Positions 27,260 to 36,635 are shown, numbered from the stretch's first letter. The stretch is 64,000 bases of DNA from Gracilibacillus salinarum (GCF_022919575.1 NZ_CP095071.1:2666001-2730000); one strand, 5' to 3'. The notes: generated by a model not told the origin, from the letters alone. Numbers and translations are program-made.

Positions 27260-27377
27260 TTATCATTCCCCCTTTTGCCTTCTGTAGAAAAAGTATGAAA
27301 AATGAAAGAAAATATTAAACATACATCTTCCCTATCCTCCATATACATACTCCAAAAATAATTACACGGCCGTTCGT

Positions 27378-27503
27378 AATTGAGCTTCTTGAAGATGCCT
27401 TGAAACACAGCAAACTAATCAAAAATCAACGTCCAACACTGAATTGTAGGCTTATCCAACTATATTAGGGCTTACCTGCCTATTTTAGCCTGCGAAAGTT
27501 GAG
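27378..27503. repeat. Truncated IS4-type end, about 125 bp
   Basis: Reverse complement of the left end of the intact IS: it ends TGCGAAAGTTGAG (27491-27503) and includes GGCTTACCTGCCTATTTTAG plus part of the transposase C-terminus, with substitutions and a short deletion. Nothing else is seen in 27260-27762 apart from the helicase promoter area. Confidence 0.75.
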
Positions 27504-27762
27504 TTCTTTAATTGTACTTTCATTAATTTGATAGTGATTCTTATAGTATTGATATGCATGCTGCTGAAACTCTCAATCGTTTTTCAATATTAATTAATGG
27601 TTCTTCTATACTTGATCTTCAAAATTTTTTAAACACTTATGACAGGATAAGTATCAAATAAAGCCAGAAAAAGAAATTCTCCCCCCTAACCAAATGAAGC
27701 TATCCCGTCACCAACAAATCGTGTTAATATGGATGATATCCTAAAGTCCCAGGAGGATTACC

Positions 27763-30396
27763 TTGAACACACCAGATTTTTCTACATTAACACCATATGA
27801 ATTAGGAGAAACGAACGATCAGGAAGCGATTCCCTTTCTATTAACCTATTTACAAGAAGGAAAAGACAATGAAAAGAGATTAGCAGCATCAGCGATTGAA
27901 AAGCTCGCCAAGCCATTTTCAACTGCATGTAAGCAGGCTCTTCCTTTTCTTTTGCAAAATCTATCATCGGAAAAGTCTCAAGTACGTCAATACACGTTAA
28001 AGGCGATCCATGCGTTACCGTTGAACATAGACGAGATTACCGAACAGGATGTAGCGTTAATGGCATCCATCCAAGAACAAGATCCGAAAGATTACAACCA
28101 GTCTATCGCTGCACATATTGCAAAGAAGTGGTCCGCTCTGATAGCAAGCGGGACACCATCTTCGCTGCCTACTTTTCCAGTCGGTGCCAGTAAAAAAGAG
28201 ATAGCAAAAGCACCAATAGCCGATTCGAAAACAACGGTAGAATTGGTAGCAGACGATGAACCAGACAGATATTATTTCAGGGCTCTCGAGCAGGAAGGTA
28301 TAAAGTTGAACCAGCCTCAGCTGGATGCGGTTCGCCATTTTCAAGGTTCCTGTTTAGTCTTAGCAGGGGCCGGAAGTGGTAAAACTAGGGTTCTTTCTAC
28401 AAGAGCTGGCTATTTGATTTCTGTTCATAAGGTCAATCCCAAACAGATCTTGCTGCTGACCTTTACCAAAAAAGCGGCAGGGGAAATGAAAGAAAGAATG
28501 TCGGGATTACCTGGCCTTACACCAGCAATGGCAGGCAGGATGACCAGTGGTACCTATCATTCTATCTTCCTCAAAATACTAAGAAGTCAAGGAGATACGA
28601 GAAGGATCATAACAGCGGAAAAGCACCAGCACACTTCCTTGAAAATCATAATGAAAGAAATGGGAATCGATGACTATGAGCCAGAGTCTTTACTGGAAAT
28701 CCTGTCGCATCATAAAAATAACATGACTCCTGTTGAGGAGATCCCGGTTCATTCAGCCAATGACAAGGAAGTAAAAGATATCTTGCAACGATATGAACAA
28801 ATGAAACGAGCGAATGGCTTTATGGATTTTGACGATATCCTGCTCGATGCTTATTTTTTTCTACAACAGCATCCTAACTATCTATCATTGCTTCAACAAA
28901 GATTCGCCTTTGTATTATGTGATGAATGGCAGGACACGAATCCTATCCAATATCAATTGGTGCGGATGATCGCAAAGCCGCAGAATCATTTATTTGTCGT
29001 CGGGGATGATGATCAAACCATCTATGAATTCAATGGTGCCGATTCCTCGATCATTTTAAACTTTACGAAGGATTATCCGAAAGCAGAAACGTTTCATTTA
29101 CCTATCAATTACCGTTCGACAACCAGTATTGTCGGGCTAGCAAACAAAGTCATCGCGTTTAACAACAAGCGGTATCAAAAAAAGTTAACCGCAACAAAAG
29201 AAAGCAGCCATGCCCCTAGCTTTATCCGGCCAGATTCATCGGATGAAGAGGCAGAAATTATTATCGAGAACATGCTGCTTGCTGTGCAACAAGGAAAGCG
29301 TCAATTCAGCGATTATGCGATCCTTTACCGCACCCATAGTTACAACCGTGCCATTTTTGATCAATTGGTGTTAAAGGAGATCCCTTTTATTACGTATGGG
29401 AATGCCAATACTTTCTATGAACAATCGATTGTGAAGCCGGTCATTGATCACTTACGAGTAGCCATGGATGGTACAGATATCGAAGCGGTCCAGGGATTGT
29501 TACCTTCTCTCTATTTGAATCGCGAGAGAGTGACCAGCTTTATTCAACAAAAAGAACAAGCAAATCCTAAGAAAAGGGTATTAATGCATGCGATCGATTA
29601 TCCAAACTTAAAAGCATTTCAAAAGGCTCAGATTGTTGACCGGATCAAGCTTATCCAGAAATTGAAAGAGATGAAGCCCGTGCAGGCAGTCCGAGCAATC
29701 CGTACCGTATATGACAAGTATATAGAAGCCAATCCGCGCAAGAACATGACCGTTCATAAAGAAATGCTGAAGGAAACCTTGTTGGAAATCGAATCCGCAG
29801 CAAAACGTTTTGACACGATTGCCGCTTTTTTAGCCTTTGTAGATGAAATTATCGCAAAGAACAAGCGGATGGAAGAAATCCGCAAAGACCCTGAAGCAGA
29901 CGCCATTCGACTGATGACGATTCATAAAGCGAAAGGATTAGAATTCCCTGTTGTCTATCTGATAGGCGCTTCTGAAAAAATCTTACCACACAGCTCTGTC
30001 ACGGACGACGAGGGCATCGAAGGAGAACGGCGCCTTGCTTATGTAGCCATCACCAGAGCAGAACAAGTATTATATGTCAGTTCACCCGCTACCTATAGAG
30101 GTGGTAAAGCAGATGTGTCCAGATTTATGAAGGAAGTATTCTCGAATCAGGAACAACAAGCTCAGAGAAAAAGGGTGGCCATTAACAAAAAGCCTGCCTC
30201 ACCGAAAGAGAATAAATCGACGAGTACGGTAACGAAACAAACCGCAACGGTATTAGCATGGGATTGCACAAGTACCTCCTGTCCTGCCTGGGTACGGATT
30301 ACGTCACATGAAGAGAGCCTACTGGAAGAAAAGCAGTGCCCGGTTTGTGGTGAGGTGATGGAGAAGGGGGAAAAAGAGGTGACGGTGAAGCGGTAG
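27763..30396 (+). CDS. UvrD/Rep-type helicase with HEAT repeats and a zinc ribbon
   Basis: 877 residues from a TTG start after AGGAGG. Residues 15-125 look like HEAT repeats (AIPFLLTYLQEG..., ALPFLLQNLSSE). A full superfamily 1A helicase follows: Walker A AGAGSGKT (201-208), motif II as DEWQDTNP (Trp replaces the usual Phe), VGDDDQTIYEFNGAD, NYRST, IHKAKGLEFPVVY, and AYVAITRAE. The last 60 residues hold a CxxxxC...CPVC zinc-ribbon-like pair (CTSTSC / CPVC). A 3'-5' DNA helicase in repair or defence is likely; the three-part layout is less usual. Single gene. Confidence 0.85.
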   Translation: MNTPDFSTLTPYELGETNDQEAIPFLLTYLQEGKDNEKRLAASAIEKLAKPFSTACKQALPFLLQNLSSEKSQVRQYTLKAIHALPLNIDEITEQDVALMASIQEQDPKDYNQSIAAHIAKKWSALIASGTPSSLPTFPVGASKKEIAKAPIADSKTTVELVADDEPDRYYFRALEQEGIKLNQPQLDAVRHFQGSCLVLAGAGSGKTRVLSTRAGYLISVHKVNPKQILLLTFTKKAAGEMKERMSGLPGLTPAMAGRMTSGTYHSIFLKILRSQGDTRRIITAEKHQHTSLKIIMKEMGIDDYEPESLLEILSHHKNNMTPVEEIPVHSANDKEVKDILQRYEQMKRANGFMDFDDILLDAYFFLQQHPNYLSLLQQRFAFVLCDEWQDTNPIQYQLVRMIAKPQNHLFVVGDDDQTIYEFNGADSSIILNFTKDYPKAETFHLPINYRSTTSIVGLANKVIAFNNKRYQKKLTATKESSHAPSFIRPDSSDEEAEIIIENMLLAVQQGKRQFSDYAILYRTHSYNRAIFDQLVLKEIPFITYGNANTFYEQSIVKPVIDHLRVAMDGTDIEAVQGLLPSLYLNRERVTSFIQQKEQANPKKRVLMHAIDYPNLKAFQKAQIVDRIKLIQKLKEMKPVQAVRAIRTVYDKYIEANPRKNMTVHKEMLKETLLEIESAAKRFDTIAAFLAFVDEIIAKNKRMEEIRKDPEADAIRLMTIHKAKGLEFPVVYLIGASEKILPHSSVTDDEGIEGERRLAYVAITRAEQVLYVSSPATYRGGKADVSRFMKEVFSNQEQQAQRKRVAINKKPASPKENKSTSTVTKQTATVLAWDCTSTSCPAWVRITSHEESLLEEKQCPVCGEVMEKGEKEVTVKR

Positions 30397-30399
30397 TGG

Positions 30400-30460
30400 C
30401 TGTCACTCCCTGATTTTGTTGATTTTTATTAAGGAAATCAGCAATTTTTGGGGAGTGACA
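30400..30460 (+). terminator. Hairpin after the helicase gene
   Basis: TGTCACTCCC pairs with GGGGAGTGACA around an inner GATTT..AAATC arm; no strong T-run. From 30461 to 30682 only a tail fragment of the short repeat (30607-30635) is visible. Confidence 0.5.
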
Positions 30461-30682
30461 GGCGTCATTAGTATAGCTACTCTTAGATAAGGTCCTTGCA
30501 TTCCGTCAGAGTACAGCCACAAGAACGTAACACATCGTGCTTTTACCAGCAGTTGCCGCGGTTTTATACACTTGTCTTCCACCTGTTTACCATCTTACTT
30601 ATTCAACAAACGCGCCCGATTGCGGCAGAACCATAGTGTCCATATTCGCAATATTCAACGTTTTTATCAACATTGGTTATAG

Positions 30683-31057
30683 CTAATCAGTCATAACTTC
30701 AAATAGGCAACCATCTAAATTTGTCCAAAACACCCCACGGGAAGCAAAAGGGTGATCTGTGCGTTGATTGTCTGTTTCAAACGGGCTGTTCCCGAAGGCG
30801 ACATTCCTTTTACAAAGTCGGTCAAGAATCTGGTCAAAAGTATGTCCATCAACACTGAAAGCCAAATGCTGTTGTGGAGTATCGTCCTCGATTGTCATAA
30901 AGAAAACAGAAAGATCGTCATTAACTTGCACTTCCGCAAACTTATTGTCTATCCCTTCATAACCATCAAGTTTAAGGCCCATATTCTCTGCAAATTCGTG
31001 TGCAGCTTTATCATTATCTTTAGCGAATACCACTGTGTGGTCAAGTGTAATTGTCAA
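30683..31057 (-). CDS. VOC-family (glyoxalase-like) protein
   Basis: 124 residues from a TTG start 9 bases after AGGAG. Opens with the family's first strand LDHTVVFAKDNDKAAHEFAE; a second half starts HLAFSVDGHTFDQILDRL, and a metal-side Glu sits near the end in CLFEVMT. His7, His in HLAF and that Glu could bind a metal. Such proteins include glyoxalases, dioxygenases and resistance proteins; the substrate cannot be told. It follows the PadR gene by 29 bases and is probably under its control. Confidence 0.8.
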   Translation of the reverse strand: MTITLDHTVVFAKDNDKAAHEFAENMGLKLDGYEGIDNKFAEVQVNDDLSVFFMTIEDDTPQQHLAFSVDGHTFDQILDRLCKRNVAFGNSPFETDNQRTDHPFASRGVFWTNLDGCLFEVMTD

Positions 31058-31086
31058 TTTAAAGTCTCCTTTTATATTTTTAAGAA

Positions 31087-31752
31087 TTATTGTCCATCTG
31101 AGTTTTTCTCTTCGTCATCACCTATTTTCAAAAGCTCTGCCCGTGTTTTTTCGAGAAGCTTTTGTAGTTGTTCCTTTTTTTCAGGCTTTTCTATAGCTTG
31201 ACGGCCCACCTTGAAAAATTCATGGAATAAACCCTGAATGTCAGATCTTAAAGTCTGAATTTCGTCTAGATTCACATTTTCAAGCAAATTCATCCTTGAG
31301 GTGAAAGGATCTTCATCTTGGTTTTTTTTCAAAAAGGCTTGCCCCTCATCTGTAAGATGATAAACTTTTTTCCGCCCCTCTTTGATTACATTAACTAGAT
31401 CTTGATCCTCAAGCATCTGTAGAATAGGATAAACGGAACCAGGACTAGGCGAATAAAACCCCTTAAACCTTTCCTCAAGCTCTTTAATTAATCCATATCC
31501 ATGTCTTGATTGTTCTTGTAACAATTTTAATAAGACAATCTTGAGATCACCACGCCCGAAAAACCGTTCACCACTATTATCCCCATCAGATTCTTTGCCT
31601 GCGAATATATGAGGTCCGCCTTGCCCGTCAAAATTACCGTTTTCCATCCCAAATTCCGCGTCGAATCTGTCGCCTTTAAAAACACCATGATGATAAAAAT
31701 GACCTTGTCCTTTTAAAAAAGGATATTGGGGCATATCGGGTCTTTTGTACAT
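31087..31752 (-). CDS. PadR-family regulator with Gly/His/Phe-rich N-terminal tail
   Basis: Start at ATG 31752 (8 bases after AGGAGG). The winged helix starts near residue 68 (LKIVLLKLLQEQSRHGYGLI, then GSVYPILQMLEDQDLV) and is followed by a helical dimerisation part. The first 65 residues are unusual, rich in Gly, His, Phe and Asp (GHFYHHGVFKG, GPHIFAGKE), and might bind metal. PadR proteins are repressors of nearby genes. Two identical 14-bp sites in its own promoter indicate autoregulation together with the VOC gene. Confidence 0.88.
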   Translation of the reverse strand: MYKRPDMPQYPFLKGQGHFYHHGVFKGDRFDAEFGMENGNFDGQGGPHIFAGKESDGDNSGERFFGRGDLKIVLLKLLQEQSRHGYGLIKELEERFKGFYSPSPGSVYPILQMLEDQDLVNVIKEGRKKVYHLTDEGQAFLKKNQDEDPFTSRMNLLENVNLDEIQTLRSDIQGLFHEFFKVGRQAIEKPEKKEQLQKLLEKTRAELLKIGDDEEKNSDGQ

Positions 31753-31787
31753 ATTCACAACCTCCTGTTGATTTTATTCTAAAATAG

Positions 31788-31833
31788 CGATATATCGTTA
31801 ATTCAGAATAACCGATATATCGTTAACTGTCAA
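31788..31833 (-). promoter_or_regulatory. PadR operon promoter with two operator sites
   Basis: TTGACA (31828-31833), 17-base spacer, TATTCT (31805-31810) on the minus strand. CGATATATCGTTAA (plus strand) occurs twice, at 31788-31801 (start-site region) and 31813-31826 (inside the spacer), 25 bases apart. Confidence 0.75.
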
Positions 31834-31921
31834 GATGGTGAATATATTTTCTTCAGTTCATCTTACCTATAACACGCTTTATTTAGAATAATGCCTTCTC
31901 TTATTCAGGCCCTATAATGAA

Positions 31922-31970
31922 AAATAAGCGCTTATCCTTATTCAAGGATAGCGCCTGTTTGTAGGGTAAC
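31922..31970. repeat. Short dispersed repeat
   Basis: TAAGCGCTTATCCTTATTCA then AGGATAGCGCCTGTTTGTAG. Forms a GCGCTATCC-type hairpin. The remaining spacer to 32141 holds no gene. Confidence 0.55.
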
Positions 31971-32141
31971 TTTGACTTTAACATGTAATTACAAGAGTGG
32001 AACTGCCAACATTTTAACGAAAGTATACCATAAGCCCTGAATCATGTTCGACTTGGGGAGTAGTTATTAAATTTCTTTATTTTACTTACATTGAAAATGA
32101 ATAAATTTATTTCCGGTTATCCACTCGACATTTATGACATA

Positions 32142-33164
32142 TCACAAACAGCCTACCTGTTTCAATAAACGTTTTAGATTCTCATTAATACATGCATTGT
32201 CGGTACTGTTAATTCCACGACCGGCAAAATGACCCCATACGGATTTGATAGGTAGATATTCAGCTTTAGGCACAAGCTTGGATTCATATTCATTACTTTC
32301 TGCTGTACAGAAGAGATCGGTACTTCCTGGCATGATACAGGTAATCGCTTTAATGCTTTTGAGCGCCTCATCAAACGCTCCATCAAATGCTGCGTTTGCA
32401 CTAATATCTGCATGCTGGCCTGTCCATAACATGGCTAGAACATTGTGGGGATCCATATTCATAAAGCTATTTTCCCAAACTCCGATCATAAAATCTTCCA
32501 ATTCCTCGAATCCCATTTCACGATAAAGCTCCTCTTTATAAAAGGTTTGTGATAATCCCCATCCGGCATAGACACGGCCCACTGCACGCATGTCTTCAGA
32601 AGACAACTGATTTATTTTAGCAGGGTCCGAGCCAATGGAAGCCATGAGCGCAGCCTTCATACCATCGAGGACCACATAGGTTTGCGGCCAAGTCTTTGCA
32701 TTTCCACAGAAAGAGGCAATTCGATCCACCATGTCAGGATAACTGGTCCCCCATTGGAAGGCTTGAAGACCTCCCATTGACCATCCAACTACAAGAGCGA
32801 TTTTCTGAATGCCGAATTTCTCAGTCACCAGCCGATATTGCAATTGAACGTTGTCATAGATGGTTACCTGAGGAAAATTAGCTTTATCGAATGGTGCAGG
32901 AGTATTGCTTGGAGACGAAGATAAGCCGTTCCCTATTAGATTTGGAACGATAATAAAATATTTTTGCGGATCTAGTGCCATACCGTCTCCAATCAACCAT
33001 TCATTATTAACATGCTGATCACCAAAAGCGGTGTGGTAAATGACAACATTATCTTTACTTTCATTCAATTCCCCATAAGTCTTGTAAGCAAGGAATGCGT
33101 TTGGTAACGTCCTCCCTTGTTGCAGGGTTATATCACCTAAATTAAAAATCTCATACTGATCCAT
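32142..33164 (-). CDS. MetX-like alpha/beta hydrolase (homoserine acetyltransferase family)
   Basis: 340 residues with RBS AAGGAGGG. The family outline is clear: YKTYGELN near the start, FGDQHVNNEWLIGDGMALDP, IIVPNLIGNGLSSSP, nucleophile elbow VGWSMGGLQAFQWG (Ser about 130), acid region PGSTDLFCTAES and C-terminal VWGHFAGRG (His). True MetX enzymes acylate homoserine; this group also holds esterases, and the amino-acid pathway genes are not nearby, so the reaction is open. Divergent from a LysR gene that probably controls it. Confidence 0.82.
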   Translation of the reverse strand: MDQYEIFNLGDITLQQGRTLPNAFLAYKTYGELNESKDNVVIYHTAFGDQHVNNEWLIGDGMALDPQKYFIIVPNLIGNGLSSSPSNTPAPFDKANFPQVTIYDNVQLQYRLVTEKFGIQKIALVVGWSMGGLQAFQWGTSYPDMVDRIASFCGNAKTWPQTYVVLDGMKAALMASIGSDPAKINQLSSEDMRAVGRVYAGWGLSQTFYKEELYREMGFEELEDFMIGVWENSFMNMDPHNVLAMLWTGQHADISANAAFDGAFDEALKSIKAITCIMPGSTDLFCTAESNEYESKLVPKAEYLPIKSVWGHFAGRGINSTDNACINENLKRLLKQVGCL

Positions 33165-33309
33165 TGCGTATGTCCCTCCTTTTTTAAATGAAACACAAAC
33201 ATTTAAGAATGCATTTCTTGTATTAAGTATAAAGTCGTGTTACTTTCAATAAAAGTGAAGAAAACAGAACATAGCATTCAATATAATTGAAAGTAAAAAG
33301 AAGGGGTGA
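33165..33309. promoter_or_regulatory. Divergent control region, probable LysR binding site
   Basis: Contains the near-palindrome AAGAATGCATTTCTT at about 33205-33219, the T-N11-A type that LysR regulators bind, between two divergent start codons. Confidence 0.5.
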
Positions 33310-34233
33310 ATGATGGTGGAATTGCGCCAGCTGAATACGTTCAACACAGTGGCAACAACATTAAATTTCAGTCGAGCTGCTGAAGCACTAAACTACGTCC
33401 CCTCCAATGTCACGATGCAAATAAAAGCATTGGAGGAAGAACTAGATGTTCGTCTCTTTGATCGTTTGGGAAAGCAGCTTGTTCTCACAACTGCGGGCAA
33501 ACGTTTTTTAACTCACGTCCAGGATATTCTAAACAAATTGGACGAAGCTCGCAGCGTTGTTCATGACAATGAAATTTTAAGTGGTACCTTAACGATTAGT
33601 GCTAACGAAGTTGTTTGCGCCTATCGACTTCCAGATGTCTTTAAGCTTTTTCGTTCGCGGTATCCGGGTGTTCGTCTTATCTTTCGTTCAGTTCCAAATC
33701 TGCAACTCAAACAAACACTCTTAGAGGGAACCTCAGATGTCACCTTTATACTCGACGAACACATTAAATCAACAGGACTTGCAGTGGAGCCATTGACAGA
33801 AGAAAATTTTCGCTTTTTCGTTGCTCCAGACCATCCACTTGCTAACCAAACGACATTACAGCTTGAAGATTTTTATGGTGAAGTCTTCCTGATTAACGAA
33901 AAGGGTTGTCCCTATCGAACAATGTTTGATCGAACGTTTAATAATGGAGACATTGATAGTATTTCACCTTTAGAGTTTCAAAGTGCAGAAGCCATTAAAC
34001 AATGCGCAATGTCAGGAATCGGAATTGCCTTTCTTCCGAAAATAGTAACCGCAGTCGAAGTGGAACGTGGCGATCTTGTTGCTCTTCCATGGCGGTTTCC
34101 AAACTTGGATGTGTATACACATATGGCATGGCATAAAGACAAATGGCTTTCACCGATTATATTATCTTTCATTGAAGCAGCAAGAGAGGTACTAGCTAAA
34201 GAAGACAATGTGTCAAAATGGTCTGCTAATTAA
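33310..34233 (+). CDS. LysR-family regulator
   Basis: 307 residues. Winged HTH at 1-60 (LRQLNTFNTVATTLNFSRAA; SNVTMQIKALEEELDVRLFD), linker helix, then the periplasmic-binding-like effector domain (FRFFVAPDHPLANQ..., SGIGIAFLPK). AAGGGG lies just upstream; either of two adjacent ATGs could be used. Divergent from the MetX-like hydrolase, the classic layout for a regulator and its target. Ends at a strong terminator. Confidence 0.9.
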   Translation: MMVELRQLNTFNTVATTLNFSRAAEALNYVPSNVTMQIKALEEELDVRLFDRLGKQLVLTTAGKRFLTHVQDILNKLDEARSVVHDNEILSGTLTISANEVVCAYRLPDVFKLFRSRYPGVRLIFRSVPNLQLKQTLLEGTSDVTFILDEHIKSTGLAVEPLTEENFRFFVAPDHPLANQTTLQLEDFYGEVFLINEKGCPYRTMFDRTFNNGDIDSISPLEFQSAEAIKQCAMSGIGIAFLPKIVTAVEVERGDLVALPWRFPNLDVYTHMAWHKDKWLSPIILSFIEAAREVLAKEDNVSKWSAN

Positions 34234-34256
34234 CGTGAATCGTCCAATCGTTATTA

Positions 34257-34287
34257 CTTCTTCGTATTTACTCAAATACGAAGAAAG
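34257..34287 (+). terminator. Intrinsic terminator after the LysR gene
   Basis: CTTCTTCGTATTT, loop, AAATACGAAGAAAG: 13-bp stem. No long T-run on the plus strand. Confidence 0.65.
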
Positions 34288-34360
34288 AGACGATCACTTG
34301 ATGAACGTAATCGTCTTCTTAATTTTCACTTAATGAATGGTTGCTTTAGACGTAAAATCA

Positions 34361-34558
34361 TTAATTAGCTTCTATCTGTTCCACTATTACTTTACCATTC
34401 TCATCTAACAATGGTGTGAGAGCGCACCCTTGCGCACTCCATGTGTATAAATAGTTAACACCTGTTTGGCGATCAACCCATATAGATATGAGGCTCCCCT
34501 GTTGAGAAGTTTGTATCAACTTTTCATCAAAACGGTTATCATCTTTTTTATTGAACAT
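34361..34558 (-). CDS. DUF6440-type small protein
   Basis: 65 residues, AAGGAG 9 bases upstream. The motif SIWVDRQTGVNYLYTWSAQG followed by LTPLLDENGKVIV is that of DUF6440, a small cytoplasmic protein often found alone or in phages. Function unknown. Monocistronic. Confidence 0.75.
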   Translation of the reverse strand: MFNKKDDNRFDEKLIQTSQQGSLISIWVDRQTGVNYLYTWSAQGCALTPLLDENGKVIVEQIEAN

Positions 34559-34648
34559 TATTAACCACTCCTTATAAATACTTCATTTAAATTTTCCTTT
34601 AATGATCAAATTATACTGCGTGTCCATTCTAGCCGGTGAATTTTCCGG

Positions 34649-35155
34649 TTATTTCATCCCATGTGACGAAAGGAGTGCCGACATAGATTCGGCTGATTCT
34701 TGCATACCTCGACCAATCCACTCTTCAATCCAGCCGTACGTTCCATAGGTTATAAAAGATGTAACATAGGCAGCCATATTGTCATGTTCGGTTTTGGCAC
34801 CATAAAGCTCGATAAAAACGCTTAAAAACAGATGAAATAAATTTTGTTTTTTTAACATAAGATAAAAATCGCTATGTTCTTTTAAGTGTTTAAACAAGCT
34901 GCCAAACAGTTCTGCATTAGATTCATTATTTACTAGTTGATAATCCGCATCCCACCTCGAAATTAGATGGTTAATATGTTTTAGTAAGATATCCTCTTTA
35001 TCGACATAATTCCGGTAGAAAGAATTTCTGCTCACCTGCGCTTTGGTGGTTATTTGACTTATTGTTATTTGAGAAAGTCGATATTCCTTTAATAGTTTTA
35101 TGGTAGCTTCGGTAATCTGGTCCATTACAAACGTATTTTTTTCTTCGTTATTCAT
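34649..35155 (-). CDS. TetR/AcrR-family regulator
   Basis: From ATG 35155 (GGAGGG about 10 bases upstream) 168 residues. N-terminal HTH (ITISQITTKAQVSRNSFYRN), then a ligand/dimer domain ending in a DUF-like TetR_C 7 pattern (ITYGTYGWIEEWIGRGM). It is divergent from the hydrolase cluster at 35315, so it is the likely controller of that cluster. The frame extends upstream to 35227, but no ribosome binding site supports that. Confidence 0.85.
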   Translation of the reverse strand: MNNEEKNTFVMDQITEATIKLLKEYRLSQITISQITTKAQVSRNSFYRNYVDKEDILLKHINHLISRWDADYQLVNNESNAELFGSLFKHLKEHSDFYLMLKKQNLFHLFLSVFIELYGAKTEHDNMAAYVTSFITYGTYGWIEEWIGRGMQESAESMSALLSSHGMK

Positions 35156-35314
35156 GATGGTACATTCCCTCCTTATTTGTACCATTTTTCTAGTGGATAT
35201 TGATCTTACAGAAAAGAGCTGATACATTTGTTACATCATTAACGTATACTTGTTGCAATCGTTTGTCAAGGGACAATGATGCCACTTGAAAATAAAGAGA
35301 TAAAGGAGCAACAT

Positions 35315-35455
35315 ATGATGAATTTTCTTACGATGAAACGAAAGATTATTCTCGTTATAGTAATTATTGCCGGCCTGCTTTTAGGAAGAATGGCCGTACG
35401 AATGTTTATTAATCTGATGGTCGGCGGATCATTGTTCGGAGGCAATTTCCTATGA
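35315..35455 (+). CDS. 46-residue membrane peptide, coupled to the hydrolase
   Basis: AAGGAG 6 bases before ATG. MMNFLTMKRKIILVIVIIAG, then LLLGRMAVRMFINLMVGGSL..., one membrane helix with a basic N-terminus. Its stop (TGA) overlaps the next gene's ATG in ATGA, so the two are translationally coupled. A similar mini-protein precedes the second hydrolase at 36501. Role unknown; coupling suggests a subunit or helper of the hydrolase. Confidence 0.65.
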   Translation: MMNFLTMKRKIILVIVIIAGLLLGRMAVRMFINLMVGGSLFGGNFL

Positions 35456-36429
35456 GAAAAGATAAAAAGAAAAGAAACAAAGCAGGCATGTTTATTCTGC
35501 TGTGTGTAGGGGCGTTTATCGTTTCTTTTGCAGGATCAGCTATCTTCAAAATGAACTATACTTCACCAGCATTAAAAGAATATTCGGTAGACTGGAACGA
35601 TGAGATCGGGACGACTTATACCGATATTGCTTACGGAGACGGCGAAGCAAATAAATTCGATTTATATGTACCTGCTGATGATACAAAAGAAACATATGGT
35701 CTTGTCGTATACCTCCATGCGGGAGGGTTCACGACGGGTGATAAATCGGATGATGCCGGCATGCTGCAGTGGCTTGCTTCTAAAGGTTATGTAGCAGCAG
35801 GAATCAATTACACACTGCGCGATGACGAGCACCCTGAGGCTAGTGTTTATTCACAGTCCATGGACATTAAAAGCAGTATCCCCGTTGTTGTCGAAAAAGC
35901 TGAAGAATTAGGATACAACCTCGATTCTATGGCAATATCCGGAGGCTCTGCAGGTGGAACACTGGCAATGCTCTATGCATACCGTGATGCGGATGAATCA
36001 CCTATTCCAGTGAAGATGCTGTTTGAAGCTGTAGGACCGTCGAGTTTCTATCCGGAAGACTGGTCTCCATACGGTCTCGATCAGAATCCGGAAGCAGCAG
36101 CCGATTTATTTTCCGTCATGTCCGGTACTGAAATTACGGTGGACATGTTCGGCACGGAAGCTTATGAAGAGGCAATCAAACCAATTTCAGCATATAGGTG
36201 GGTAAATGAGAATTCGGTACCTACTGTCGCCGCCTATGGTGTATATGACAAAGTGGCCCCGTTTGATACAGTGAAACATTTGATCCATGCATTAGAAGAA
36301 AACAACGTACCGCATGAGTACATTGAATTTCCGCATTCAGGACATGCACTTCAAAATGATAATGACCTGTATGTCAAGTATATGGAGACAGTGGAAGAAT
36401 ATCTGGATACTTATATGCCGATAAAATGA
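35452..36429 (+). CDS. Membrane-anchored alpha/beta hydrolase (HSL-like)
   Basis: 325 residues: basic N-terminus and one membrane anchor (about 12-32), then an extracellular hydrolase domain. HAGGFTTGDK is the oxyanion motif, GGSAGG the nucleophile elbow (Ser about 165), YGVYDKVAP the acid, and PHSGHAL the histidine. Likely an esterase/lipase acting outside the membrane. Coupled to the mini-protein before it. A truncated structured repeat (36430-36463) follows immediately. A copy of its last 10 codons' DNA is found at 38192. Confidence 0.85.
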   Translation: MRKDKKKRNKAGMFILLCVGAFIVSFAGSAIFKMNYTSPALKEYSVDWNDEIGTTYTDIAYGDGEANKFDLYVPADDTKETYGLVVYLHAGGFTTGDKSDDAGMLQWLASKGYVAAGINYTLRDDEHPEASVYSQSMDIKSSIPVVVEKAEELGYNLDSMAISGGSAGGTLAMLYAYRDADESPIPVKMLFEAVGPSSFYPEDWSPYGLDQNPEAAADLFSVMSGTEITVDMFGTEAYEEAIKPISAYRWVNENSVPTVAAYGVYDKVAPFDTVKHLIHALEENNVPHEYIEFPHSGHALQNDNDLYVKYMETVEEYLDTYMPIK

Positions 36430-36463
36430 GAGGGTAGTATGGACGGGTTAGCGCCGCGATAAA
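36430..36463 (+). repeat. 150-bp structured repeat, 3'-end fragment
   Basis: GGGTAGTATGGACGGGTTAG then CGCCGCGATAAA; only the last 34 bases of the family remain, directly after the hydrolase stop. Confidence 0.65.
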
Positions 36464-36500
36464 TTAAAAAGGGAGCACAGGCTAAAGGAGGATGCCAAGC

Positions 36501-36635
36501 TTGAACATGAATAAGGTTACAATGTTTTTGCAGGCTAAAAAGAAAGCAATAGTAACATTGGCAGTTATTATTGCAGCAGCTTGGATATTAGGTCAAATCT
36601 CTGTTCCAGCATTATTAAAAATCATTTTTCTATAA
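36501..36635 (+). CDS. 44-residue membrane peptide
   Basis: AAAGGAGGATG upstream; start at TTG 36501 or ATG 36507. One hydrophobic helix (AIVTLAVIIAAAWILGQISV) after a lysine-rich start. The stop codon TAA (36633-36635) is the first triplet of an inserted structured repeat (ATAAAGTGAG), so the original C-terminus may have been different. Positioned before the second hydrolase just as the 35315 peptide precedes the first. Confidence 0.55.
   Translation: MNMNKVTMFLQAKKKAIVTLAVIIAAAWILGQISVPALLKIIFL

Noticed and set aside
32245..32526. ORFs on the opposite strand of MetX-like, Wadjet, mnt and ALDH genes
   Set aside because: All are shadow frames of well-supported genes with family motifs on the other strand.
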